From positions 1 to 55,855 of the forward strand of contig JAHBWF010000036.1 of the NCBI GenBank assembly GCA_019637105.1: 55,855 nt of DNA. The letters run 5' to 3'. Positions 1 to 7,549 of this stretch are shown piece by piece. A program made the position numbers and the translations under genes. How positions within the stretch are numbered: the first letter of the stretch is position 1; each line of letters starts with the position of its first letter. The notes beneath the pieces were generated by a model, which was not told where the DNA came from, did no database searches, and saw only the letters and a program-made list of their open reading frames with translations. This stretch comes from Labilithrix sp. GTDB taxonomy: Bacteria; Myxococcota_A; Polyangia; Polyangiales; Polyangiaceae.

Positions 1-522
1 GCGTGGATCGACGCCGGCACGCCGCGGAACCCGAGGGCGTGCACGGACCCGCCGCCGGACGGCGGCGCGGACGGCGGCGCCGACGCCGGCGTGGACGCCG
101 GGCCGAAGTGCACGAGCGGGCAGCTCTGGACGGACGGAGACGAGGGCTCGCCGCGGATGAACCCCGGCGAGGCGTGCAACGCGTGCCATCAGCAGCAGGG
201 CGGACCGAACCTGCGCATCGGCGGCACCGTCTACCCGACGTTGCACGAGCCCGACGACTGCGTCGGCTCGGCGCCGCCGCCTCAGCTCCGCGTGATCGTC
301 ACCGACTCGCGCAACCGCGTCTTCGACATGCAGGTCAACGCCTCCGGCAACTTCCTCACGCGTAACGGCGATCGCCCGCGCCCGCCGCTCCGCGCGGTCG
401 TGACGAACGGGCAGCAGACGCGCGCGATGGTCGGCACCGTGACGTCGGGCGACTGCAACTCTTGCCACACGGTGAACGGGACGAACGGCGCGCCCGGACG
501 CATCATGGCGCCCGGTCCCTGA
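1..522 (+). CDS. C-terminal part of a secreted protein with two CxxCH motifs
   Basis: The frame is open at the left edge, so the start is missing; 173 residues are visible. It opens with an Asp/Gly/Ala-rich linker (DGGADGGADAGVDAG), typical of myxobacterial exported or lipoproteins. Two CxxCH motifs follow, CNACH near the start of the folded part and CNSCH near the end, so it may bind two c-type haems. The region between them (LRVIVTDSRNRVFDMQVNASGNF) resembles a small beta-sandwich carrier domain, but no family is recognised. The end overlaps the convergent LysR gene by 20 bases. Haem binding is inferred from the motifs; function is unknown. Confidence 0.7.
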   Translation, partial: AWIDAGTPRNPRACTDPPPDGGADGGADAGVDAGPKCTSGQLWTDGDEGSPRMNPGEACNACHQQQGGPNLRIGGTVYPTLHEPDDCVGSAPPPQLRVIVTDSRNRVFDMQVNASGNFLTRNGDRPRPPLRAVVTNGQQTRAMVGTVTSGDCNSCHTVNGTNGAPGRIMAPGP

Positions 523-1447
523 TCGGCCGGCGCGCGCCGGTCGTCTTCCGCACGACGCTCGTGATCTTCGCGCGGAGGAAGCGACACGCGTCGTCGTCGT
601 CGAGCGCCTCGGGCCAGAGGAGCTCCATGGGGGCGCCGCGGACCGGGAACGGGAGCGCGGTCGTCTCGAGGTGGGGGCGGGTCAGCCGGATCTGAGCCGC
701 CACGATCTCCGGCACGGTCGCGAGGAGCGCCGTGCCGTCGACGATCGCGCCGAGGTTGGCGAAGCTCGAGACGGAGCACCGGACGCGGCGTTGCTTGTGG
801 AGCGCGTCCTCGACGACGCCGCGGAGGTCGCCGTTGTAGGAGACGATCACGTGATCGCGCTCGAAGTAAGCGCGCTCGGTGAGCCTCCTGGGGAGGCGGC
901 TGTGGCGCGGGTCGTGGAGACAGACGAACGCGCCGTGGAAGAGCTCGCGACGTCGGACGGACCTCGGGAGCTCGTCGGCCACGGTCACGGCGACGTCGAT
1001 CCGGCGCGTGGCGAGGGCGCCGCCCACGGTGCGGAACTGCACCGGCGACACGATGAGGCGCATCCTCGGCGCCTCGCGCGCGAGCTCGCGGAGAAGTCGC
1101 GGGAGCATCCACGTCTCGGTCGTGTCCGATAGGCCGACGCGGAGCGAGCGATCGCTCGTGGCGGGATCGAACACGGGCGTCGAGAGCGCGGCGTCGACGA
1201 GCGCGAGGAGGTGCGGTCGCAGCTCGGACAGGAGCCTCTCGCCTCGGCTCGTGAGCGCGAGCCCGCGACCGCGGCGGGTGAAGAGGGGCGCGCCGATGGC
1301 CGTGGTCAGACGCCGGAGCGCGGCGCTGACGGCGGGCTGGGTCAAGTACAGCTGCGCGGCCGCCTGCGTCACGCTCCCGGAGTCGGCGACCACCACGAAC
1401 ACCCGCAGGAGGTTCAGATCGAGGTCGCGTCCATAATTGACATGCAT
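503..1447 (-). CDS. LysR-family transcriptional regulator
   Basis: The 314-residue protein has the full LysR length. Residues about 10-70 form the winged helix-turn-helix (DLNLLRVFVVVADSGSVTQA followed by LYLTQPAVSAALRRL), and residues about 95-300 form the periplasmic-binding-like effector domain (LRVGLSDTTETWMLPRLL). It is transcribed away from the aldo/keto reductase that starts at 1519, the usual arrangement for a LysR regulator and its target. The inducer cannot be told from sequence. The N-terminus MHVNYGRDLDLNLL resembles NodD/LinR-type members. The start ATG lies inside an AT-rich control region that is unusual for this GC-rich window. Confidence 0.92.
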   Translation of the reverse strand: MHVNYGRDLDLNLLRVFVVVADSGSVTQAAAQLYLTQPAVSAALRRLTTAIGAPLFTRRGRGLALTSRGERLLSELRPHLLALVDAALSTPVFDPATSDRSLRVGLSDTTETWMLPRLLRELAREAPRMRLIVSPVQFRTVGGALATRRIDVAVTVADELPRSVRRRELFHGAFVCLHDPRHSRLPRRLTERAYFERDHVIVSYNGDLRGVVEDALHKQRRVRCSVSSFANLGAIVDGTALLATVPEIVAAQIRLTRPHLETTALPFPVRGAPMELLWPEALDDDDACRFLRAKITSVVRKTTGARRPIRDRAP

Positions 1448-1518
1448 GAATCATATCTATCCTATTCACTGGTTCGATGAGATGAACGCGCCTAGGTTGC
1501 CGTCACGAGGTGACCGAA
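1437..1518. promoter_or_regulatory. AT-rich shared control region between LysR and aldo/keto reductase genes
   Basis: On the plus strand TTGACA (1437-1442) is followed after 17 bases by TCCTAT (1460-1465), a plausible sigma-70 promoter for the reductase. An ATGA-A-TCAT palindrome lies at 1446-1454, inside the region a LysR protein would bind. The tract is much richer in A/T than its surroundings. The promoter is a candidate only. Confidence 0.4.
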
Positions 1519-2520
1519 ATGACCGAACGACGCAGCTCCACGAAGACGAAGCTCGGGGCCACGGGGCCCGAGGTGTTTCCGCTCGCGCTCGGCTGCATGG
1601 GCATGAGCGGGATGTACGGCCGCACGAGCGACGACGAGAGCGTCGCGACGATCCAGGCGGCGATCGATCGCGGCGTGACGTTGATCGACACCGGCGACTT
1701 CTACGGGATGGGCCACAACGAGCTCCTCGTCGGGCGCGCGATCGCGGGCGGTCGGCGCGACAAGGTCCAGCTCTCGGTGAAGTTCGGCGCGCTCCGCGGC
1801 CCCGACGGCTCGTGGTCCGGCGTCGACGCGCGGCCGGTCGCGGTGAAGAACTTCGTCGCCTACAGCCTGAAGCGCCTGGGGGTCGACGTCATCGACGTCT
1901 ACCGACCGGCGCGGCTCGATCCGCGCGTGCCGATCGAGGAGACGATCGGCGCGATCGCCGACCTCGTCCGGCAGGGATACGTGCGGCACGTCGGCCTCTC
2001 GGAGGTCGGCGTCGAGACGATCCGCCGGGCCCAGGCGGTGCACCCCATCGTCGACCTGCAGATCGAGTACTCGCTCGTCAGCCGGGAGCCGGAGCGCGAG
2101 ATCTTCCCGGCGCTCGCGGAGCTCGGGATCGGCGCGACGCTCTACGGTGTCCTCTCACGCGGCCTCCTCAGCGGGAGCAAGCCGACGGGCAGCTCCGACT
2201 TCCGCAGCTACCTGCCGCGCTTCGCGGCGGACAACCGCGCGAACAACGAGTCGGTGGTGAGCCGCCTCGGCGCGTTCGCCGAGGCCCGCGGGCAGACGCC
2301 CGCGGAGCTCGCGATCGCCTGGGCGCTCGCGAAGCAGCCGACGTTCGTGCCGGTCGTCGGCGCGCGGACGCGCGCGCAGCTCGACGGGCTGTTTCGCGCG
2401 CTCGACAAGCCGCTCTCCGGCGGCGAGCTCGAGGAGCTCGAGCGGCTCTTCCCGCGCGGAGCCATCGCCGGCACGCGCTACGACGCGGCGCAGATGGCCC
2501 ACCTCGACAGCGAGCGTTGA
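1519..2520 (+). CDS. Aldo/keto reductase (pyridoxal-reductase-like branch)
   Basis: A 333-residue TIM-barrel NAD(P)H oxidoreductase with the family's N-terminal signature (LALGCMGMSGMYG) and the active-site Asp and Tyr in DTGDFYGMG, plus Lys in SVKFG. Where most members carry a catalytic His (QHRxDP), this one reads YRPARLDP, so Ala occupies the His position. I recall this variant from other pyridoxal-reductase-like members. Start ATG 1519 is preferred over an in-frame GTG at 1510 because GAGG lies eight bases upstream of the ATG. It is divergent from the LysR gene, which probably controls it. Substrate unknown. Confidence 0.88.
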   Translation: MTERRSSTKTKLGATGPEVFPLALGCMGMSGMYGRTSDDESVATIQAAIDRGVTLIDTGDFYGMGHNELLVGRAIAGGRRDKVQLSVKFGALRGPDGSWSGVDARPVAVKNFVAYSLKRLGVDVIDVYRPARLDPRVPIEETIGAIADLVRQGYVRHVGLSEVGVETIRRAQAVHPIVDLQIEYSLVSREPEREIFPALAELGIGATLYGVLSRGLLSGSKPTGSSDFRSYLPRFAADNRANNESVVSRLGAFAEARGQTPAELAIAWALAKQPTFVPVVGARTRAQLDGLFRALDKPLSGGELEELERLFPRGAIAGTRYDAAQMAHLDSER

Positions 2521-2587
2521 GGTGAGCCGGCGCGGCGTCGCACGGAGGGCGCCGCGCGGCTCGTCCCGCGTCACGTCGGAGGGCGTC

Positions 2588-2642
2588 GCGCGGGATGGGC
2601 CTCCCGTCACCGCGGACGCGCGGGATGGGCCTCCCGTCACCG
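2588..2642. repeat. Two 25-bp direct repeats with short hairpins between convergent genes
   Basis: The 25-base unit at 2588-2612 is repeated exactly at 2618-2642 (period 30). Each copy contains CGGGA-N6-TCCCG, able to form a small stem. It lies between the ends of the convergent aldo/keto reductase and CBS-domain genes, where a two-way terminator would be expected. No U-tract is seen, so the terminator role is a guess. Confidence 0.55.
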
Positions 2643-2693
2643 AGGTGCGCCGGCGCGGACCTCGCCGCCCTCACGGCGGCGGTCGCGCGCCGA

Positions 2694-3176
2694 TCACGGC
2701 CGTTCGGGGGAGTACTTGCGCTCGGTGACGGTCTGGAGCGTCCGGCCGACCTTCGCCGGGTGCTCGTACTGGGCGACGTCCGAGAGGCTGAGGACGCCGA
2801 CCGGGGTGCGGCGCGCGTCGAGGATCACGATCCGCGTGAGGTGGTGCTGCCGCATCCGCGCGCTCGCCTTGGAGAGGGCGTCGTCCGGACGGCAGGCGAC
2901 GACGGCGCGCGTCATGATGTCTCCGACGATCGTCGTCGAAGGATGCTCGTCGCCCGAGCACGCGCGCGTGACGATGTCTCGGTCGGTGAGGATGCCCGCG
3001 ACGGTGCCGTCGTCGTAGCAGACCGGGAGGAAGCCGACGTCGGCGTCACGCATCAGCCGCGCCGCGCTCTGGACCGTGTCGAGCTCACGCGCGCAGCGCA
3101 CGGGTCGTTTCATGATCTCGCTGCACCGGGTGGGCATGGGCGCGATCTCGGGGGCGCGGGGGGAGCCGGAGGACAT
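2694..3176 (-). CDS. Two-CBS-domain protein
   Basis: 160 residues made of two CBS domains and little else: domain 1 about residues 20-75 (SEIMKRPVRCARELDTVQSA, ILTDRDIVTRA) and domain 2 about 85-145 (VGDIMTRAVVACRPDDALSK, VGVLSLSDVAQ). Paired CBS domains bind adenosine nucleotides and sense energy or redox state. The start is well supported by AAGGAGG six bases before ATG. Two similar proteins lie at 16186-16668 and 25445-25879, so this neighbourhood carries three small CBS proteins. The partner enzyme is not evident. Confidence 0.9.
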   Translation of the reverse strand: MSSGSPRAPEIAPMPTRCSEIMKRPVRCARELDTVQSAARLMRDADVGFLPVCYDDGTVAGILTDRDIVTRACSGDEHPSTTIVGDIMTRAVVACRPDDALSKASARMRQHHLTRIVILDARRTPVGVLSLSDVAQYEHPAKVGRTLQTVTERKYSPERP

Positions 3177-3438
3177 GACGGCCTCCTTGCGAAGCGCGTG
3201 CCTCGTGGCCGTCCGCCGGGGACGCCGAACGCGGGCGTCCGCGCGGCGTCTTCCCCGCGTGGCCGCCGAGCTCCGGCGTGGACGGCGCGCATCGACGGCG
3301 CGCCGGCGCAGGACCTGCGCGGTGGGGTCGGGCGACGCGGCCGCCGCGGCGCCGAGGTGGGCTCGCGCCGCGGCGGGCGCGCTGAACGGATGGGCTGCGC
3401 GAGGCCAAAGGGTACGTCGGTTGCACGCAGCGCGACCG

Positions 3439-3951
3439 ATGGCTCTCCGACTCTCCCGGCGAAGCGCGATCGGCGGCGTCGCGGCCGTCCTGGCCTCGGG
3501 GGACGCGGTCGCGGCGCCGGTCTACGTGCCGCTCTTCCGGATCGAGCGGAGCAAGAACGCGAACGTCGTGAAGTACGACGCGGTCCTCGAGACCGCCGAA
3601 AGGCTGGCGGCGCGCGGGCCGGTCGTCGCGTACTGGGTCCTGCTCGCCGAGGACGGACGCCGGGAGGGCCTGAGCTCGCTCGACCGCCGCGCGTACGGGT
3701 TCCGGGTCGCCCCCGAGCCGTCGGGATCGTGGCTTTTGTACCTGAACGCCGCGAAGGACCGGGCGATCCGCGTCGTCCTCTGGCAGGGACGTTGGGTGGC
3801 TCAGGTGCTGATCGGCGGCCGGAGCGCGGTCCTGTCGCGCATGTACGTCTCGTCGGACGAGAGCGCGTTCATCCCGCGCGTGCGATGGGTCGACCTCTTC
3901 GGCGTCGACATGGTCAACGGGAAGGCCATCACCGAGCGCTTGAAGCCCTGA
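3439..3951 (+). CDS. DUF4833-like exported protein
   Basis: 170 residues. The N-terminus (LSRRSAIGGVAAVLASGDAVAA) looks like a signal peptide with an Arg-Arg pair, possibly Tat-type. The mature part begins PLFRIERSKNANVVKYD and contains VAYWVLLAEDGRREGLS, which I recognise as the DUF4833 pattern. No catalytic residues can be assigned. ATG 3439 is chosen because it places the signal peptide at the N-terminus; longer frames upstream lack protein-like composition. The 262 bases upstream (3177-3438) hold no other gene I can support. It converges with the phosphatidyltransferase at 3996. Confidence 0.65.
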   Translation: MALRLSRRSAIGGVAAVLASGDAVAAPVYVPLFRIERSKNANVVKYDAVLETAERLAARGPVVAYWVLLAEDGRREGLSSLDRRAYGFRVAPEPSGSWLLYLNAAKDRAIRVVLWQGRWVAQVLIGGRSAVLSRMYVSSDESAFIPRVRWVDLFGVDMVNGKAITERLKP

Positions 3952-3995
3952 TCGCGCGCCCCATCGCTGCGCGCTCCCCGCTCCGCCGGCCGGCG

Positions 3996-4610
3996 TCAGG
4001 CGCGCGCCGCCGCGACGTCGCGGCTCCAGTAGGACGCGGACGCGAGGATGCCGGCGAGCGCGGCGGCGCCGATGAAGACCGCGCGCTGGCTGCTGTCGAG
4101 GATGACCGCGACGATCGCGGCGTACTGCAGCGTCGTCGCGATCTTCCCCCCGACGTTGGCCCTCGGGACCTTCACGCGTCGGCGCCGGCGGGGATCGAGG
4201 CCGAGGCGCACCGCCAGCGCGAGCTCGCCGATGTCGCGCGTGCCGAGGAGCAACGTCTCCATCACCGACATCGACCCCGACACCACGAGCGACGCGACGA
4301 CCGTGAGGACGAACACTTTGTCGGTGACGCCGTCGAGCAGCGCGCCGGTGCTCGTCTGCTGGTGGAACCGCCGCGCGTACCAGCCGTCGAGCAGATCGGT
4401 CGCGCCCGCGAGCGCGAGCAGGCCGATGCCCCAGCCCGGGCGGCCGAGCGTGAGCGGAAACAACGCCGCGAGCGGGATGCGCGAGAGGCTGAGGAGGCCG
4501 GGGACGCGCACGAGGTCGCGCGCGGAGAGGGCGCTCCACCCGCGCCGCGTCGGGCGCGCGTCGGCTCCGCTGCGGCGGAGATCGGCGGGGGCGTGCGCGG
4601 CGTTCGGCAT
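3996..4610 (-). CDS. CDP-alcohol phosphatidyltransferase family protein
   Basis: 204 residues with the complete family signature DG-x2-AR-x8-G-x3-D-x3-D, visible as DGWYARR through GALLDGVTD, which coordinates the metal ions and CDP-linked lipid. About four to five hydrophobic segments make it an inner-membrane enzyme that transfers a phosphatidyl group to an alcohol such as glycerol-phosphate. It begins 32 bases after the TauE/SafE-like gene on the same strand and may be the last gene of the cbb3 operon. The specific alcohol cannot be told; PgsA-like is one possibility. Confidence 0.88.
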   Translation of the reverse strand: MPNAAHAPADLRRSGADARPTRRGWSALSARDLVRVPGLLSLSRIPLAALFPLTLGRPGWGIGLLALAGATDLLDGWYARRFHQQTSTGALLDGVTDKVFVLTVVASLVVSGSMSVMETLLLGTRDIGELALAVRLGLDPRRRRRVKVPRANVGGKIATTLQYAAIVAVILDSSQRAVFIGAAALAGILASASYWSRDVAAARA

Positions 4611-4642
4611 GAGACCGTTCGTCGTAGAGCAATCCGCATGCC

Positions 4643-5341
4643 TCAGCGTCGCGGGCAGCACGCGTGCGCGGGCTCGCCGTGGACGAGCCCGAGCTGACCC
4701 CCGAGCCCAGCCGTGGACCAGAGCCCGAACGCGAGGACGATCGCGCCAGCGGCCCGTCGAACCCAGGCGCGCGTGAAGCCCCGCGCGACGTGGCCGGCGA
4801 GGAGCCCGACGGCGATCATCGCCGGCAGCGTCCCGGCGCCGAACGCGAGCATCGTCGCCGCGCCGAGCGAGGGCGAGCCGGCGCTCGCGGCGAGCGCGAG
4901 CGCGCCGTAGAGCAGGCCGCACGGCATGAAGGCCCAGAGGGCGCCCGCCGCGAGCGCCTGCCGCGGCGAGCGCAGCGGCAAGAGGCGCCGCGCGAGGGGC
5001 AGCGCCCGGCGCCAGAGCGGCGCGCCCGCCGACTCGAGCAGCTTGACGAACGAGGGCAGGCCGACGAGGTGAAGGCCGACGGTCAGCATGCAGACCGCGG
5101 CGAGGGCGCGCAGCGTGAAGCGCAGCGCCTCCATCGGCGCGCCGAGGCGGAGCGAGCCCAGCGCGCCGACGGCGAGGCCGAGGAGCGCGTAGCTCGCGAC
5201 GCGCCCCGCGTTGTAGGCGAGCGAGAGCCGCGCCGAGCGGGGACGCCCCGCGCAGAGGGTGGACGAGACGCCGCCGCACATCACGACGCAGTGCGCGCCG
5301 CCGAAGAGGCCCATCAGGAGCGCCGGGACGAGGGGGGTCAT
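4643..5341 (-). CDS. TauE/SafE (UreH-like) cytochrome-oxidase-associated membrane protein
   Basis: 232 residues with about six membrane segments. Conserved glycine/cysteine motifs near the N-terminus (GLFGGAHCVVMCGG) and mid-protein (WAFMPCGLLYGAL) are typical of the sulfite-exporter-like proteins that end cbb3 operons and are thought to take part in copper delivery or oxidase assembly. Its ATG overlaps the ccoG stop codon (ATGA), so the two are translationally coupled. A C-terminal HACC motif could bind metal. The exact transported species is unknown. Confidence 0.85.
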   Translation of the reverse strand: MTPLVPALLMGLFGGAHCVVMCGGVSSTLCAGRPRSARLSLAYNAGRVASYALLGLAVGALGSLRLGAPMEALRFTLRALAAVCMLTVGLHLVGLPSFVKLLESAGAPLWRRALPLARRLLPLRSPRQALAAGALWAFMPCGLLYGALALAASAGSPSLGAATMLAFGAGTLPAMIAVGLLAGHVARGFTRAWVRRAAGAIVLAFGLWSTAGLGGQLGLVHGEPAHACCPRR

Positions 5342-6765
5342 CGCGCCGCCCCCGAGGCCGGCGCGCCGAGGAACCGCGTCCCGACGTCCTTCGACACGCC
5401 GTCGCTCGTGACGCGCAGCGTGACCGGGCGATCTCCTGTGAAGCGCGACTCGTCGAGCGAGACGAAGAACGGGACGCGGCGGCTGCCGAGCGGCTCGATC
5501 TCGACGCTCGGGATCGGGACGAGCACCTCGAGATCGTCGGGCGCGGCGGGGACGATCGTGAACGTCGCCGGCGTCGAGCTCTTGTTCACGAGGTGGAGCT
5601 CGAAGCCGTTGCGGAGCTTGCCCGCCTCGCGGGTGTAGGGCGCCCCGGGGAGGCGGAGCGCGTTCGCCTCGAAGGGCTCGCGCCGCTGCATCGCGATCGT
5701 CGCGGCCGCCGCGCCGGCGAGGAGGAGGACGCCGTACACGACGATCCGCGGGCGGAGGAGCCTCTGCCGACCCTCGCCGCGGAGGCCGCGGAGCGAGTCG
5801 TAGCGGATGAGCCCGCGCGGCTGCTTCAGGCGGTCCATCACGTCGTCGCAGGCGTCGATGCAGGCCGTGCACGCGATGCAGTCGAGCTGCAGCCCCTCGC
5901 GGATGTCGATGCCGGTCGGGCAGACGACGACGCAGCGGTTGCAGTCGACGCAGTCGCCGCGATCGCGGGACTTCGCCTTGCCCCGCGGCTCGCCCCGGCG
6001 CTCGTCGTAGCCGACGACGAGCGCGTCGTCGTCGATCAGCACGGACTGCAGGCGCCCGTAGGGACAGACGACGACGCAGAACTGCTCGCGGAACACGCCG
6101 AACGACACGTAGAAGAGCGCCGTCGTGCCGAGCATCCACGCGAACGCCTCGGGGTGCGCCGCGGGGCTCGTCCGCAGCATCGCCCAGAGGACCGGCAGCG
6201 AGACGAAGTAGGCGAGGAAGACGTGCGCCGCGAACGCCGCCGCGAGGACGTAGAGCGCGTGGGTCGCGAACCGCCGCCAGATCGTGTCGAAGGTCGTCGG
6301 GCCCTTCGCGCGCTCGAGCGCGGCGTTGCGCGGTCCGTTGACGAGGCGCTCGATCGGCCGGAACACGCCCTCGACGAACACGGTCTGCGGGCACGCCCAG
6401 CCGCACCACGCCCGCCCGAGGAGCGCGGTCAGGACGACGAGCCCGAAGCCGAACCCGGTGACCGCGAAGAAGAGGAGCCAGATGTCCTGCGCGTTGAAGG
6501 TCGCGCCGAACAGGAAGAAGCGCCGGCGGTCGACGTCGAGGAAGACCGCCGGGTGTCCTCCGATCGGGATCCACGGCAGCGCGGCCCAGATCGCGATCAG
6601 CGAGAAGTACACCGCGCGGCGAGCGCGCACCCAGCGCCCGCGGACGTCGGCCGGGTACGGCCGCCGCCGCCGGCCGTCGGTCCCGAGCGAGCCGCTGCCG
6701 AGCGCCTTCGGCCGCGCGGCGGGCCGGGCGTCGAGGACGGGCAGGTGGACGCGGCTCTCGCTCAT
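5338..6765 (-). CDS. ccoG: Cytochrome cbb3 oxidase accessory protein CcoG (FixG)
   Basis: 475 residues: N-terminal membrane segments with GRAWCGWACPQTVFVEG, two [4Fe-4S] ferredoxin-type motifs (CVDCNRCVVVCPTG and CIACTACIDACDD), a further membrane helix near residue 345 and a C-terminal Ig-like domain (residues about 370-475). CcoG is the family reported to reduce copper for the oxidase active site. It follows ccoP with only two bases between stop and start, and overlaps the TauE/SafE-like gene. No separate ccoH gene is found next to it, although ccoH usually follows ccoG. Confidence 0.96.
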   Translation of the reverse strand: MSESRVHLPVLDARPAARPKALGSGSLGTDGRRRRPYPADVRGRWVRARRAVYFSLIAIWAALPWIPIGGHPAVFLDVDRRRFFLFGATFNAQDIWLLFFAVTGFGFGLVVLTALLGRAWCGWACPQTVFVEGVFRPIERLVNGPRNAALERAKGPTTFDTIWRRFATHALYVLAAAFAAHVFLAYFVSLPVLWAMLRTSPAAHPEAFAWMLGTTALFYVSFGVFREQFCVVVCPYGRLQSVLIDDDALVVGYDERRGEPRGKAKSRDRGDCVDCNRCVVVCPTGIDIREGLQLDCIACTACIDACDDVMDRLKQPRGLIRYDSLRGLRGEGRQRLLRPRIVVYGVLLLAGAAAATIAMQRREPFEANALRLPGAPYTREAGKLRNGFELHLVNKSSTPATFTIVPAAPDDLEVLVPIPSVEIEPLGSRRVPFFVSLDESRFTGDRPVTLRVTSDGVSKDVGTRFLGAPASGAAR

Positions 6766-6767
6766 GG

Positions 6768-7370
6768 TCAGCGCGCCGAGATGGGCTCGCGCTCTCCTTG
6801 CGGGGTCTTGCCGCCGGCGACGTTGGTGCCGACGAGGCCGAGCACGTAGGCCGTGACGGCCTGCGTCTTCAGCGCGCCGAGCTGCGGCTGCCAGGCCGGC
6901 ATGCCCTTGTCGGGGACGCCGCTCGCGATCGTGCGGAAGATCTTGTCCGGCGCGCTCCCGTGGAGCCAGAAGTCGTCGGTGAGGTTGGGCCCGACGCTCC
7001 CCCCGCCGTCGGCGCGGTGGCACGCGGCGCACGTCGAGACGAAGACCTGCTTGCCGAGCGCGAGCGCGCTCGGATCCTTCGAGAGCGCGACGAGGGCCTC
7101 GGGCGTGGCGTCGCCGACGGTGAGCGCCATCGCCTGCTCGGCGGCCGCGCGATCCATCTCCGCCTGATACGCCTCGAGCGGCGACTGCCCGATGCTCGCG
7201 TTCTGGTACCAGTACCAGTAGCCAACCGCGAACGCGACGGCGCCGTAGAGCGTGTAGAGCCACCAGTTCGGCAGCTTGTTGTCGTACTCCTGGATGCCGT
7301 CGACCTCGTGGATGACGCGGTCGACGGACTCGGAGCTCTCGGGCTCGTTGGGCTCGTTGGACGATTTCAT
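6768..7370 (-). CDS. ccoP: cbb3 oxidase subunit CcoP, short single-haem form
   Basis: 200 residues. The N-terminal CcoP domain (EYDNKLPNWWLYTLYGAV) supplies one membrane anchor, followed by one cytochrome c domain with CAACH near residue 115 and a distal Met candidate in KGMPAW. Canonical CcoP is about 300 residues with two haems, so one cytochrome domain is missing here. It would pass electrons to the CcoNO unit. The ATG overlaps the ccoQ stop codon. Confidence 0.92.
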   Translation of the reverse strand: MKSSNEPNEPESSESVDRVIHEVDGIQEYDNKLPNWWLYTLYGAVAFAVGYWYWYQNASIGQSPLEAYQAEMDRAAAEQAMALTVGDATPEALVALSKDPSALALGKQVFVSTCAACHRADGGGSVGPNLTDDFWLHGSAPDKIFRTIASGVPDKGMPAWQPQLGALKTQAVTAYVLGLVGTNVAGGKTPQGEREPISAR

Positions 7371-7549
7371 GACCGTTCTCCGCCCCCGCGCTCGTCGCCT
7401 TCGAAGGGCAGCCGCGCGACGGGGTCATACGCCGGCGCTCTCCGCTTCATCGTCACGAAGAGCACGGTGAGGAACACGACGAGGAAGAGGAAGAGCGCGC
7501 ACAGCGGCAAGATCAAGAGCGGGCTCCTCGCGAGCAGCTCGGATTTCAT
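7367..7549 (-). CDS. ccoQ: CcoQ-like small membrane subunit
   Basis: A 60-residue protein with one strong membrane helix (LLILPLCALFLFLVVFLTVL) followed by a basic then acidic tail (YDPVARLPFEGDE), matching the size, position and tail character of CcoQ, which stabilises the cbb3 complex. It sits between ccoNO and ccoP with ATGA overlaps on both sides. Assignment rests mostly on context because CcoQ proteins are poorly conserved. Confidence 0.8.
   Translation of the reverse strand: MKSELLARSPLLILPLCALFLFLVVFLTVLFVTMKRRAPAYDPVARLPFEGDERGGGERS

Noticed and set aside
3189-3203. Sigma-54-like -24/-12 pattern on the minus strand before the CBS gene at 2694
   Set aside because: It would start transcription after the strong AAGGAGG ribosome site, leaving no leader. 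The match is probably chance.
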